Source of the DNA: SPCO01 sp964579825
Lineage (GTDB): Bacteria; Chloroflexota; Limnocylindria; Limnocylindrales; CSP1-4
Assembly: GCA_964579825.1 (NCBI GenBank)
Contig: CAZOHT010000011.1
Span: 1-64,000 of the forward strand
Reading direction: 5' to 3'
Length of the DNA stretch: 64,000 bases
Shown one piece after another: positions 10,598 through 19,763 of the stretch. Both the position numbers and the translations under genes were made by a program. How positions within the stretch are numbered: position 1 is the first letter of the stretch; each line of letters opens with the position of its first letter. The notes under the pieces are model-generated. The model did not search any database. It was not told the DNA's origin and was given only the letters and a program-made list of their open reading frames with translations.

Positions 10598-11473
10598 ATG
10601 TCCCCATCGGCTGACCCCATCGACCCCGCCCGCCGGATCGTGCCGGCCGATCAGCCGGCGCTGATCGCGGCCCTCGCCGCGGCGGTCCGGGCTCGCACCG
10701 ACCTCGTCCCCGAGGTGGGGATCGTGCTCGGTTCCGGCCTCGGCGGCCTGGCCGACGACCTCGAGGACGGCGTCGCCATCCCGTTCGCCGACCTGCCCGG
10801 CTGGCCGGCGGCGACGGCGCCCGGGCACGCCGGCCGGCTCCTGCTGGGGCGACTCGGCGGACGGCCCGTGGTCATGCTCCAGGGACGCTTCCATCTCTAC
10901 GAGGGCAACCATCCGGGCCTGGTCATCCAGCCGGTCCTGCTGTTCAAGAGGCTGGGAGCGTCCGTCGTGATCCTCACCAACGCCGCGGGTGGGCTGGACC
11001 CGAGCTTCGGGCCGGGAACGTTGATGGTCATGTCCGACCACATCAACCTGACCGGCATGAACCCGCTGATCGGACCGAACGCCGAGGGCCTGGGCGAGCG
11101 CTTCCCCGACCTGACAGATGCCTGGAGTCCGCGCTTGCGGCGGGCCCTGCACGCCGCCGGGCTGGCCGAGGATGTCGCGCTGGCCGAGGGCGTCTACGTC
11201 GGCCTGACGGGACCCAACTACGAAACGCCGTCCGAGGTTCGGATGCTGGCTGCGCTCGGTGGCCACGCCGTCGGGATGTCGACCGTGCTCGAGTGCATCG
11301 CCGCGCGCTGGGTCGGGCTGGAGGTCTGCGGCGTGTCGCTCGTGACGAATGCCGGGGCCGGCTACAGCGGCGAGCCGCTGACCCACGAGGAGGTGATGGA
11401 GGCAGGAGCCATCGCCGGCCCGCGCCTCGCGAAGGTCATCCGGCGCTTCCTGGCGGACCTGGCGCCCCGCTGA
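10598..11473 (+). CDS. punA: Purine nucleoside phosphorylase (trimeric, PNP-I/MTAP type)
   Basis: Phosphorolyses guanosine/inosine-type nucleosides to base plus ribose 1-phosphate in purine salvage. The 291-residue product has the family signatures GSGLGGLAD (phosphate loop), PGHAGRLL, GRFHLYEG, TNAAGGL, GPNYETPSE, GMSTVLE and SLVTNAGAG. The ATG at 10598 follows TGGAGG with good spacing; the frame continues upstream to 10505 but without family sequence. The 3' end overlaps the convergent transporter gene by 38 bp. Confidence 0.93.
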   Translation: MSPSADPIDPARRIVPADQPALIAALAAAVRARTDLVPEVGIVLGSGLGGLADDLEDGVAIPFADLPGWPAATAPGHAGRLLLGRLGGRPVVMLQGRFHLYEGNHPGLVIQPVLLFKRLGASVVILTNAAGGLDPSFGPGTLMVMSDHINLTGMNPLIGPNAEGLGERFPDLTDAWSPRLRRALHAAGLAEDVALAEGVYVGLTGPNYETPSEVRMLAALGGHAVGMSTVLECIAARWVGLEVCGVSLVTNAGAGYSGEPLTHEEVMEAGAIAGPRLAKVIRRFLADLAPR

Positions 11474-12368
11474 CCGGGGTCGACGGCGACCACCGCGCAG
11501 ACGTCTGGATGAGCCACAGGCCCGCGAGGACGAGGACGGCGCCGGCGATGCCGAGGGGCGTGATCGGATCGGCGAGCAACCAGGCCGACAGTCCGACGCC
11601 GATGACCGGGACCAGGACGATGAAGGCCGCGGCTCGGGCCGACCCGATCCGGCGGATGCCCTCGGAGAAGGTCGCGAAGGCGACCGCCGTCCCGATCACG
11701 CCGAGGTAGGCGATACTCAACAGGCTCCTCGACGAGGCGCCCAGGAGCGGTTCCCAGCCACGTTCGACGAACGCCAGCGGCGCCAGCATCAGCGTGCCCG
11801 TCAACGTGGCGAGCAAGGTCGCGTGGGCCGGGTGGATCCGGGTCGTGGCGCGCCGCGAGATGAGCGTGTACAGGCCCCACATGATCGCCCCGCCGATGAA
11901 CATGAGGTCGCCCAGGAGTCGCTCCGGGCTGCCGCCGATCGCCGGTCCGACGACGAGCACGAGACCGACGAGACCGAGTCCGAGACCGACGGTGCCACGC
12001 CGGGCGAGCCGCTCGCCGTAGGCGATCCGCACGAGGACGGCGGTGACGATGGGCACGAGCCCGGGCGTGATGATGGCGCCGTCGGTCGACGGGGCGAGCG
12101 TCACGCCGTACAGGAACAGGATGTTGTACCCGACCACCGCGGTCGCGCCCATCGCGAACGCGATCGGCAGGTCCGCCCGGAGGATCGGCGTCGGGATGCG
12201 GCTGATCCGCGCGAAGGCCCACAGGCACACCGAGGCGAGCAGGAACCGGACGAACGCGACGGTGAGCGGCGTCACGTCGTCCGTGGCCCACGGTGCCGCG
12301 ACCCAGGTCCCGGCGAACGCCACGGCCATCACCGTCAGCAGGGCGTAGGCCGTCCGGTCGCTCGTCAT
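11436..12368 (-). CDS. EamA/DMT-superfamily transporter
   Basis: A 310-residue inner-membrane protein with ten predicted transmembrane helices arranged as two repeated five-helix EamA units (approximately residues 5-140 and 150-290), the hallmark of the RhaT/EamA exporters for metabolites or amino acids. Substrate unknown. Its 3' end overlaps that of the convergent nucleoside phosphorylase by 38 bp, so the two mRNAs are complementary there. thyX lies 46 bp upstream on the same strand. Confidence 0.88.
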   Translation of the reverse strand: MTSDRTAYALLTVMAVAFAGTWVAAPWATDDVTPLTVAFVRFLLASVCLWAFARISRIPTPILRADLPIAFAMGATAVVGYNILFLYGVTLAPSTDGAIITPGLVPIVTAVLVRIAYGERLARRGTVGLGLGLVGLVLVVGPAIGGSPERLLGDLMFIGGAIMWGLYTLISRRATTRIHPAHATLLATLTGTLMLAPLAFVERGWEPLLGASSRSLLSIAYLGVIGTAVAFATFSEGIRRIGSARAAAFIVLVPVIGVGLSAWLLADPITPLGIAGAVLVLAGLWLIQTSARWSPSTPVSGAPGPPGSAG

Positions 12369-12414
12369 CCGCCCGATGATGCGGCTTCGGTGCGCGACCG
12401 CGCTGGGCGCAGCC

Positions 12415-13281
12415 TCAGGCGACCGGCAGCTCTCGCCCGGCCGCCTTGGCCGCCGCGGCCTTCTCCGACCAGGCCTCCAGGACGCGATCCTTGTGCGGCC
12501 GGATGGGGCAGTGGCCGTCGCGGTTGTTGAACTCGTCGCAGTAACCGAGCGGCACGCACTTCGGAGCGAGGAACGAACCGAGGAACGGCGACACCGTGAA
12601 GATCTCGTGCCGGATCAGTTGGAAGAGCCGACGGATCTCCCACTGGGCCATCGTGCACAGGCGCAATCCGGACATGTGGATCAGGGCGCGCAGATTCGTC
12701 GTCATGACCAGGTTCGTGCGAGTCGCGTTCGGGAAGACGAATCGGGCGTCCTCGCCCGGCACGCCGGCCCCCAGCAGATCGCCGTACAGCCCCAGCGCGC
12801 CGTCCACCTGCGTCTCGTACCGCTCGCGCAGGTCCGGGTCGCCCTCGGCGATGGAGTGGGGGAGCATCGTCGCGGCGCCCTTGTAGGTCACGTAGCGCTG
12901 GCTCTGCTGGTCGAACGCCACGCCGGCGCGGTGTCGCACCAGCTGGTGCGACAGGGTTCGGGACACGCCGCTGATGGCGAAGGTGAAGACGACGTGTTCG
13001 ATCGTGGAACCGTGCCCGGATTCGATGACCGAGCTGATCAGCTTCTGCATCTTCTGCGTGTCGAAGTCGCCGGCGACCGAGCGCGAGAAGATGGTCTGCG
13101 GGTCCTGCTCCGAATAGCAGGTCCGGCACGCCGTGTAGATGATCGGGACGTAGAACTTCTCGACGATGTCGCGGTCCGGGAACAGCAGGGTGGCCTGCAG
13201 GCCGAGGTCGCGACGACCGGGGTTCTTCGGGATCCCGGTCTTCTCGCGGGCAGGCTCGGGCGTCGTCGGCTGGGCGGTCAT
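12415..13281 (-). CDS. thyX: Flavin-dependent thymidylate synthase ThyX
   Basis: Makes dTMP from dUMP using methylene-tetrahydrofolate and FAD/NADPH. The 288-residue protein has the dUMP/FAD elements HGSTIEH, the signature RHR...QQSQRY, and a C-terminal segment with NLRALIHM and QWEIRRLF. In the signature, eight residues separate RHR from the serine (RHRAGVAFDQQS) rather than the seven of the textbook RHRX7S motif. A TAGACT -10 lies 9 nt upstream of the ATG, giving a leader of only a few bases. No thyA is seen here. Confidence 0.93.
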   Translation of the reverse strand: MTAQPTTPEPAREKTGIPKNPGRRDLGLQATLLFPDRDIVEKFYVPIIYTACRTCYSEQDPQTIFSRSVAGDFDTQKMQKLISSVIESGHGSTIEHVVFTFAISGVSRTLSHQLVRHRAGVAFDQQSQRYVTYKGAATMLPHSIAEGDPDLRERYETQVDGALGLYGDLLGAGVPGEDARFVFPNATRTNLVMTTNLRALIHMSGLRLCTMAQWEIRRLFQLIRHEIFTVSPFLGSFLAPKCVPLGYCDEFNNRDGHCPIRPHKDRVLEAWSEKAAAAKAAGRELPVA

Positions 13282-13335
13282 CGGAGCGTCAGTCTAGCCC
13301 AGCGGCGTGGCCCCGGCGGCCCGGCCGTCGATCGG

Positions 13336-16080
13336 TCAGCCGTCGGCCTCGTGGCCGGCGCTCGGGGTCGGGCCGTCCTCGCCGAGAGCGTACGCCACGA
13401 TCTCGTCAAGGCCCATGGCGGCTCCTTCGGCAGCCAGGCGTTCGAGTTCGCTCGGCTCGATCAGGTCGCGCGGCCGGGCGATCCCGAACAGGTCGAAGTT
13501 CTGGTCCACGTAGTCCGCGAGCATCGTCCCGGTGGTCAGCTGCAGATGGCGGGCGGCTCCCCAGAGTCGCCCGGCGCGGACCGGGTCGCCGGTCGAGAGC
13601 GCCACGATGGACAGATCATCGAGGGTCAGGGTGACGCCGGACACGTCGCCTGCGTCGAAGAAGTGGCGCAGGGCGTGTCGGCCGTTGGCGAGGCCAGCAT
13701 CGAACTGCCGCTGTCCGATGGCCGACAGGCTCAGCATGTGCATCGACCAGGCCTCCATCGTCCGCTGTCCGGACGCTCGATGCAGCTCGAGCGACGCCGT
13801 GTACCAGGGCTCGGCGGCCGCGGCGTCTCCCATGAAGTAGTGGAAGCTGCCCAGGCCCCACAGGATGTTGCCCTCGCCGGCCGTATCGCCGAGCTCCCGG
13901 TACAGGCCGAGGGCTTCCTCGAGCATCGCCTGGCCCCCGGCGAGGAGATCCGGGTCCATGTGTCCGTTCATGATCTCGATGAGATCCGAATACGACCGGT
14001 TGAACAGGGCGTTCGCGATCTCGCGCTTGTCGCCGATGGCGCGCCATGTGTCGAGGGCTGCCTGGTACCAATGGGCGGCCGTCGGTTGGTCGGACTGCCA
14101 GTAGGCGATGCCGCCGAACGCCTCGGCGAATCGGGCGGCCGCGACCGGCTCGAGGTCCCAACCCTTGGCGGCCATGGCATCGAATCGGGCCCGCGCCTCG
14201 TGGAGGTAGCCGCGCTGCTGCCAGAACCGCCACAAGAGGTAGGCGAGATGGGCCGCCACCTGGGGGCGGGGCTCGGCGGTGGCCCAGTCGAGCGCGGCCC
14301 GGAGGTTGTCGTGGTCTCGTTCGAGGCGCTCCAGCCACACACGCTGGTCCGAGCCCGACAGCTGTGGTGCCGCAAGCTCGGCCAGCGCGATCATCGCATC
14401 CGCGTGGCGGTCTCGGGTCTGCGTCGCCTCGCCGCGGGCCTCGAGCATCTCGGCGGCGTATTCACGGATCGTCTCCAGCATGGAGAAACGTGGCTCCGCT
14501 GCGTCGTCCCCCATCCGCACAAGGCTCTGGTCCAGGAGCTCGCCGATCCGGTCGACGACGTCGCCGCCGACGTCCGCGCCCGGGCCACACACGGCCTCCG
14601 CCGTCTCGAGCTGGAACCCGCCACGAAAGACGGACAGGCGGTCGACGAGGCGGCGAGCGCCATCGTCGAGCAGGTCGTAGCTCCAGGCGATCGCTCCGCG
14701 CAGCGTCTGCTGTCGCTCGGGCAGGTCCCGGGCACCGGTCGTCAGGACGTCCAGGTGGTGCTCGAGCCGGACCAGGATCTGGTCCGGGCTGAGCAGCTTG
14801 ATGCGGGCCGCCGCCAGCTCGATGGCCAGCGGCATCCCATGGAGCGTGGAGCTGATCGCGGCCACGGCCGGGGCATTGGCGTTCGTCACCGCGAAGCCCG
14901 GCTTGACCGACGCCGCTCGGGCGATGAACAGGCGCACGGCTTCGTACGTCGTCAGCGTCGCCAGGTCGTGCTCGCGCAGGGCGCGTGGCAGGTTGAGCCG
15001 GTCCACCTCGGACAGGTGGCGGGTGTCCGGTGGTGTCGGGAGCCCGGGGACCGGGTACTCCTGTTCGCCCGAGATCCGAAGCGCCACCCGGCTCGTGACC
15101 AGGGCCGACAGGTTGGGGCACCGGCGGAGCAGCTCCGCGATGGTCGGCCCGGCCTCGACCACCTGCTCGAAGTTGTCGAGCACCAGGAGGACGCGCTCCT
15201 CGCCGATCCGGTCGACGACCGCGTCCACGGTCGCCCGGACGGCATCGTCGGCCAGGCCCAGGGTCCGGGCGATCGCCGGAGCGACCATGTCGGGGTCCCG
15301 GACGGCGTCCAGCGCGATGAACCAGATCCCGTCCGGATAGTCCTCGGCGGTCGCGGCTGCCACCTGCAGGGACAGGCGCGTCTTGCCCGTGCCGCCCGGG
15401 CCGGTCAGCGTCAACAGGCGGGTGGAGCCCAGCAGTCCGATGGCTTCGGCGAGCTCGCGATCGCGCCCGACGAAGGTCGTGAGCTGGGTCGGCAGGTTGT
15501 TCGGGTGGGCGTCGAGGGACCGGAGCGGCGGGAAGTCGCGCGGCAGGCCCTCGGCGTCCACCTGGAAGAGGCGCTCGGGCTGGCCGAGATCGCGCAGTCG
15601 GTGGCTGCCCAGGTCGCGCAGGGTGACCCCATCGGGAAGCGAGGCGCCGGCCAGCACCCGGGTCGCATCGGACGCCACGATCTGGCCGCCGTTCGCGACG
15701 GACGCGATCCGCGCGGCCCGATTGATGTCGAGGCCCACGAGACTCTCGCCGGCCAGCTGGGCCTCGCCGGTATTGAGCCCCATGCGGACGCGGATCGGCG
15801 CGTCGACCGGCCAGGGTTCGGCGACGAGGCCGCGCTGCGCCGCGACCGCCGCCGCGAGCCCCTGGCGCGCGCTCGGGAAGACGACGAAGAAGGAGTCGCC
15901 TTCGGTGCCCTGTTCGACCCCGTCGTGGGCCGCGACCGCCGCACGGACGATCGCCCGCTGGCGCTGCCGGAGCTCGCCGTAGCGGGTCGTGCCGATCGCC
16001 TGTTCCAGGCGGGTCGATCCCTGGATATCGCTGAACAGGAAGGTGGCGGTCCGGGGCATCGCCGCCCTCTGGTCGGTCAT
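13336..16080 (-). CDS. Class-III nucleotide cyclase / AAA-type ATPase / TPR protein
   Basis: A 914-residue fusion. Residues ~10-160 are a class-III cyclase domain with metal aspartates D18 (FSDIQGST) and D62 (EGDSFF) and transition-state N120/R124 (DINRAAR), but glycine 58 stands where the adenine-selecting lysine normally lies, so substrate specificity is uncertain. Residues ~205-480 are an NB-ARC-like NTPase (TLTGPGGTGKTRL Walker A; VLLVLDNFEQV Walker B). The C-terminal ~400 residues are TPR-like helical repeats; no HTH was seen at the end. Start ATG 16080 follows GGAGGAG. It lies 22 bp behind a cNMP-binding gene, implying a linked signalling unit. Confidence 0.88.
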   Translation of the reverse strand: MTDQRAAMPRTATFLFSDIQGSTRLEQAIGTTRYGELRQRQRAIVRAAVAAHDGVEQGTEGDSFFVVFPSARQGLAAAVAAQRGLVAEPWPVDAPIRVRMGLNTGEAQLAGESLVGLDINRAARIASVANGGQIVASDATRVLAGASLPDGVTLRDLGSHRLRDLGQPERLFQVDAEGLPRDFPPLRSLDAHPNNLPTQLTTFVGRDRELAEAIGLLGSTRLLTLTGPGGTGKTRLSLQVAAATAEDYPDGIWFIALDAVRDPDMVAPAIARTLGLADDAVRATVDAVVDRIGEERVLLVLDNFEQVVEAGPTIAELLRRCPNLSALVTSRVALRISGEQEYPVPGLPTPPDTRHLSEVDRLNLPRALREHDLATLTTYEAVRLFIARAASVKPGFAVTNANAPAVAAISSTLHGMPLAIELAAARIKLLSPDQILVRLEHHLDVLTTGARDLPERQQTLRGAIAWSYDLLDDGARRLVDRLSVFRGGFQLETAEAVCGPGADVGGDVVDRIGELLDQSLVRMGDDAAEPRFSMLETIREYAAEMLEARGEATQTRDRHADAMIALAELAAPQLSGSDQRVWLERLERDHDNLRAALDWATAEPRPQVAAHLAYLLWRFWQQRGYLHEARARFDAMAAKGWDLEPVAAARFAEAFGGIAYWQSDQPTAAHWYQAALDTWRAIGDKREIANALFNRSYSDLIEIMNGHMDPDLLAGGQAMLEEALGLYRELGDTAGEGNILWGLGSFHYFMGDAAAAEPWYTASLELHRASGQRTMEAWSMHMLSLSAIGQRQFDAGLANGRHALRHFFDAGDVSGVTLTLDDLSIVALSTGDPVRAGRLWGAARHLQLTTGTMLADYVDQNFDLFGIARPRDLIEPSELERLAAEGAAMGLDEIVAYALGEDGPTPSAGHEADG

Positions 16081-16102
16081 CCGGCCGCTCCTCCGGCGCC
16101 GC

Positions 16103-16555
16103 TCAGTGCCGATCCGCCTCGGTCAGGTCGCGCAGCCGGCCGGCCAACCCGCGCAGGATGGCGAGGGCGACGCCGGGCTGTTCCCGGACGACCGCCTCGA
16201 AGTCCCAGGTGGAGAGTGCCAGGCAGGTCGTCGCCGCCGTGGCCACGACCTGCGCGGTCCTGGGCCGGCCGTCCAGCACGGACAGCTCACCGAAGAAGTC
16301 GCCGGGCCCCAGGGTCGCGAGCTGGCGTCCGTCGCGGGTCACCCGGGCCATCCCCTCGGTGATCACGAAGAATCCGCTGCCGATGTCGCCCTGGCGGGCG
16401 ATGACATGGCCCGTCGGGAAGTCGACCTCGATCGCGATCTCGGCGATCCGCTCCATCCCGGCCGCGTCGACGCCGTCGAACAGGCGTGCGGACGCCAGCA
16501 GCTCGGTCCGCCGCTCGGGGGTCAATGCCATCTGGGGTCCACCTCCAACGGCCAT
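16103..16555 (-). CDS. Cyclic-nucleotide-binding (cNMP) domain protein
   Basis: A 150-residue single cNMP-binding beta-barrel of the CRP/PKA-regulatory type. The phosphate-binding cassette appears as FGELSVLDGRPRTAQV, with the arginine that contacts the cyclic phosphate, and PTGHVIARQGDIGSGFFVI forms the preceding beta strands. There is no C-terminal helix-turn-helix, so it is not a transcription factor by itself. It is first in a two-gene unit with the cyclase protein, which is strong context for reading the messenger that protein makes. A start at the internal Met (16531) is possible. Confidence 0.87.
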   Translation of the reverse strand: MAVGGGPQMALTPERRTELLASARLFDGVDAAGMERIAEIAIEVDFPTGHVIARQGDIGSGFFVITEGMARVTRDGRQLATLGPGDFFGELSVLDGRPRTAQVVATAATTCLALSTWDFEAVVREQPGVALAILRGLAGRLRDLTEADRH

Positions 16556-16599
16556 GCTGCGCCGTGCGGGGGAGGGCCGTCAACCGAGCGCGAGAGGCG

Positions 16600-16605
16600 T
16601 ACGAT
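16600..16605 (+). promoter_or_regulatory. -10 element, leaderless start of second cNMP-binding gene
   Basis: TACGAT, 6 nt, ATG at 16612. Supports 16612 over an upstream in-frame start. Confidence 0.5.
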
Positions 16606-16611
16606 GCGACG

Positions 16612-17034
16612 ATGTCCGACCGAGATGCCCTGGTGGATGCGATCGCCGGGTTCAGCCTGTTCGCGGACCTCACCGATCCCCAGCTCGAGCGAGTCGTCCA
16701 CACCTTCGAGGAGACGGTCTACCCGGCCGGGGAGCGCGTCCTGCGCCAGGGGATGGGCGGATCGGGGTTCCACGTCATCCTCGAGGGCGAAGCCGCCGTG
16801 ATCGTGGACGGGACCGAGCGGGCCCGGCTGGGTCGCGGGGAGTTCTTCGGCGAGGTCGCCATCCTCCTCGGCGAATCGCCCATCGCGGATATCACCGCGA
16901 CCTCCACCCTCCGCTGCCTGCTCCTCTCCGGCCCGGCCGTCGAGGGATTCCTGGTCGAGCACCCCAGGGTCATGTACCGGATGCTCCAGGTCCAGGCCAG
17001 GCGCCTGCGCGCCGCGAACCGATGGCGGAGCTGA
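16612..17034 (+). CDS. Cyclic-nucleotide-binding domain protein
   Basis: A 140-residue cNMP-binding domain with LRQGMGGSGFHVILEGEA and FFGEVAILLGESPIADITA; the last segment is the phosphate-binding cassette, but it carries isoleucine-alanine where CRP-type proteins have Arg-Thr/Ser, so nucleotide binding may be lost or altered. No HTH. It is divergent from, and paralogous to, the 16103-16555 gene, 56 bp apart. Its 3' end overlaps the next gene by 13 bp, suggesting translational coupling to the flavoprotein. Confidence 0.85.
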   Translation: MSDRDALVDAIAGFSLFADLTDPQLERVVHTFEETVYPAGERVLRQGMGGSGFHVILEGEAAVIVDGTERARLGRGEFFGEVAILLGESPIADITATSTLRCLLLSGPAVEGFLVEHPRVMYRMLQVQARRLRAANRWRS

Positions 17035-18530
17035 ACCGGCCGTTCCCGCCGGGCGAGTACCCGGTGATCGTCGTCGGCAGCGGGCCGGGGGCCCTGCAGA
17101 CGTCCTACTCGCTGCGACGCTCCGGCGTGGCTCACGCCGTCCTGTCCGCGGACCCGACGCCCGGCGGCATGTTCCGGCGCTGGCCGCACTTCCAGCGACT
17201 CCTGTCCTGGACGAAGCCGCATGCGCCGGTCCCCCGGACCGACCGGACGTACGGGCGGTTCGATTGGAACAGCCTCCTGGCGGAGGAGCCCCAGGCCGCC
17301 AACCTCCAGCCGGATCTCATGGACGGAACGTCGTACTTCCCGTCCCGGCCGGAGATGGAGGCGAACCTGGTCGCGTTCGCCGACCGGGCGCACATCGACG
17401 TCCGCTACGGCTGCACCTGGACCGGGACACGCCAGGAGGATGACGCGCACGGACGCACGTTCGCGGTCGAGACGACCGATGGGACCTATCGCTGTCGGGT
17501 CCTCGTCGTGGCGGTCGGGGTCGCCGAGCCGTTCACGCCGCCGGGCGCCGGCATGGAGCACAGCCATCACTACGCCGACGTCCGGCCGGTCGAGTCGTAT
17601 GCCGGTCGGCGGGTGCTCATCGTCGGCAAGCAGAACTCCGGGTTCGAGTTGGCCAACGGCCTCCTGCCGTGGGCCTGTCAGCTCGTCCTCGTGTCACCGT
17701 CGCACGCCAAGCTGTCGGTCGACACGAAGACGCTCGTCGGGGTCCGCGCACGCTACGTCCAGCCGTTCGAGGACCACGTGCTGGGTGGTGGCGTGGCCAT
17801 CCTGGACGCGGCGCTGGCCGATGTCTCGCCCACGGCCGACGGCGCGTTGCGGGTCGCGCTCCGACGGACCGACGGCGGCGGCGACCTGGACCTCGAGGTC
17901 GACGACGTGATCTCGGCGACCGGGTTCGTGACCCCGCTGGTGGACCTGCCCGCCCTTGGGGTCGCGACCTTCGGGGCGAGCCGCCTGCCGGTGCAGACCC
18001 CGTGGTGGGAGAGCGCCACGGTCCCCGGCATCCGCTTCGCCGGGACGATCGGCCAGGGCGCGAAGGGCCTCCAGCGGCACGGCGTGCCGGCCAACTCCGG
18101 GGCCGTCCACGGAGCGCGGTACAACGCGCGCGTCCTCGCCGCGGACATCGCCGAGCGCGACTTCGGGATCGTCCGGGAGCGGCCGCGCGTCGCCCCGGAC
18201 GCCGTCGTGGATGTCATCGTGGACGACCTGGTCGGATCGCCCGACCTGTTCCACCAGCGCGGGTACCTCGCCCGGGTCCTGAGCGTCCATCCGAGCGGTG
18301 GGTTCAGCGACGACGGCGTCCAGCCGCTCGCCCATGTCCTGGATGCCGGCGGACCCGACGCGATCGCGGTGACCCTCGAGGCCGATGGATCCGGGGCCAT
18401 CTACCCGGTCCTGTACTCGCGTCGCCGGGGCGCCTCGGCGGACCACACCTTCGAGCCCGACGCCCTGATGCGCTACGACACGCCCGAGGTGCGGCGGGCC
18501 ATCGGTGACGTGGTCGCCGGGCTCGGCTGA
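17022..18530 (+). CDS. FAD-dependent NAD(P)-binding oxidoreductase
   Basis: A 502-residue flavoprotein of the pyridine-nucleotide-disulfide-oxidoreductase-like/monooxygenase-like group. VIVVGSGPGALQTSYSLRRSG is the FAD-binding Rossmann motif, RVLIVGKQNSGFELA the second nucleotide site, and VISATGFVTPL the conserved ATG motif. The last ~120 residues (after VDDLVGSPDLF) form an extra domain I do not recognise. No CxxC redox pair is evident. The start ATG lies inside the preceding cNMP-binding gene, so the two are probably co-translated; possibly the enzyme is regulated by that partner. Confidence 0.85.
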   Translation: MAELNRPFPPGEYPVIVVGSGPGALQTSYSLRRSGVAHAVLSADPTPGGMFRRWPHFQRLLSWTKPHAPVPRTDRTYGRFDWNSLLAEEPQAANLQPDLMDGTSYFPSRPEMEANLVAFADRAHIDVRYGCTWTGTRQEDDAHGRTFAVETTDGTYRCRVLVVAVGVAEPFTPPGAGMEHSHHYADVRPVESYAGRRVLIVGKQNSGFELANGLLPWACQLVLVSPSHAKLSVDTKTLVGVRARYVQPFEDHVLGGGVAILDAALADVSPTADGALRVALRRTDGGGDLDLEVDDVISATGFVTPLVDLPALGVATFGASRLPVQTPWWESATVPGIRFAGTIGQGAKGLQRHGVPANSGAVHGARYNARVLAADIAERDFGIVRERPRVAPDAVVDVIVDDLVGSPDLFHQRGYLARVLSVHPSGGFSDDGVQPLAHVLDAGGPDAIAVTLEADGSGAIYPVLYSRRRGASADHTFEPDALMRYDTPEVRRAIGDVVAGLG

Positions 18531-18540
18531 GTCGCGCGCG

Positions 18541-18574
18541 GGGTCGCACGGGGGCCGGACCCGGGGTGCGACCC
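18541..18574. terminator. Bidirectional hairpin between convergent genes
   Basis: GGGTCGCAC (18541-18549) and GTGCGACCC (18566-18574) form a 9-bp GC-rich stem between the convergent flavoprotein and aminotransferase genes. No T-run, but the position fits a terminator for both. Confidence 0.55.
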
Positions 18575-18596
18575 GGGGCGCCGGTCGACGCTCGAG

Positions 18597-19757
18597 TCAG
18601 GCCAGGCGGCTGAGTCGTTCCGCCGCCGCGAGCAGGGTCTCGGTCCGCTTCGGGAAGGCGAACCGCAGCTTGGTCCGGCCGAGCTCCGCCCGCGAGAAGA
18701 AGGACGACCCCGGCACGCCGGCCACACCGGGATCGCGGATCAGGCGCATCGCGTAGGCGACATCGTCCTCGTCGGTGAGGTCGCGGATGTCGGTCATGAC
18801 GTAGTAGGCGCCGGCGGGGTCCGAGGCCCGGAAGCCGGCCGACCTGAGGACGGGCAACAGGAGGTCGCGTCGCGCTCGGTAGTCCGCGACGAGCGTCTCG
18901 TAGTACGCCCGCGGAAAGCCGAGTGCGACCACCGCCGCGGCCTGGAGCGGTGCGGCCGCGCCGACCGTCAGGAAGTCATGGACCCGCCGGATGCCGACGC
19001 TCAGGTCGGTGGGGGCGATCGTCCAGCCGATCCGCCAGCCGGTGACCGAGTACGACTTGGACATGGAGTGGATCTCGACCGTCCGCTCGGCCATCCCGGG
19101 CAGGGTCGCGAGTGGCACGTGCTCGCCCTCGTACACCAGGTGCTCGTAGATGTCGTCGGTGAAGGCGATGACGTCGTGCTCGACGCACAGGCTCGCGATC
19201 AGCGCCAGCTCGTCCTGGCCGAAGACCTTGCCCGTCGGGTTGTGCGGGGAGTTCAGGACGAGCCCGCGCGTCCTCGGACCGAAGGCGGCCCGGAGCTCGG
19301 TCTCGTCGATCGACCAGTCCGGCTCGTGCAACGTGACGTAGCGCGGGATCGCCCCGGCCAGGATCGCATCGGGACCGTAGTTCTCGTAGAAGGGCTCGAA
19401 CACGATGACTTCGTCACCCGGGTCCAGCAGGCCCAGCATGGCCGCGACCATCGCCTCGGTGGCGCCGCAGGTGACCGTGACCTGCGTCTCGGGATCGATC
19501 GGTCCGTGGGCCGGGAAGTGGGCGACCGTGGACGACGCGATCGCGTCGCGCAGGGGCTTGGCACCCCAGGTGATGGCGTACTGGTTCAGGTCATCGTGGA
19601 CGGCCGCCGCGGCCGCCGCCTTCAACTCCGGCGGGCACGGGAAGTCCGGGAAGCCCTGAGCCAGGCTGACCGCGCCTTCGGCGACGGCGAGCCGGTTCAT
19701 CTCGCGGATGACCGATTCGGTGAAGCGGTCCGCCTTCGCGGAGATCCGTCGTGGCAT
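18597..19757 (-). CDS. Class-I PLP aminotransferase (kynurenine/methionine-type)
   Basis: Fold-type I aminotransferase of 386 residues. QGFPDFPCP, GATEAM, NSPHNPTGKVF, the PLP-binding SMSKSYSVTGWRIGW (lysine Schiff base) and KLRFAFPK (substrate carboxylate arginine) match the subgroup containing kynurenine aminotransferase, YbdL methionine aminotransferase and cysteine-S-conjugate lyases. Amino-donor specificity cannot be read from sequence. It is monocistronic with a leaderless promoter of its own. Confidence 0.92.
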   Translation of the reverse strand: MPRRISAKADRFTESVIREMNRLAVAEGAVSLAQGFPDFPCPPELKAAAAAAVHDDLNQYAITWGAKPLRDAIASSTVAHFPAHGPIDPETQVTVTCGATEAMVAAMLGLLDPGDEVIVFEPFYENYGPDAILAGAIPRYVTLHEPDWSIDETELRAAFGPRTRGLVLNSPHNPTGKVFGQDELALIASLCVEHDVIAFTDDIYEHLVYEGEHVPLATLPGMAERTVEIHSMSKSYSVTGWRIGWTIAPTDLSVGIRRVHDFLTVGAAAPLQAAAVVALGFPRAYYETLVADYRARRDLLLPVLRSAGFRASDPAGAYYVMTDIRDLTDEDDVAYAMRLIRDPGVAGVPGSSFFSRAELGRTKLRFAFPKRTETLLAAAERLSRLA

Positions 19758-19763
19758 CCGCGG

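Noticed and set aside
12376..16362. A 1328-codon open frame on the plus strand
   Set aside because: It is antisense to thyX, the cyclase protein and the cNMP gene; its product is Arg/Gly/Val-rich with no domain. A GC-rich shadow frame.
16158..17021. N-terminal extension of the flavoprotein back to 16158
   Set aside because: The upstream part is antisense or out-of-frame with the cNMP-binding genes; homology and the Rossmann motif begin right after the ATG at 17022.
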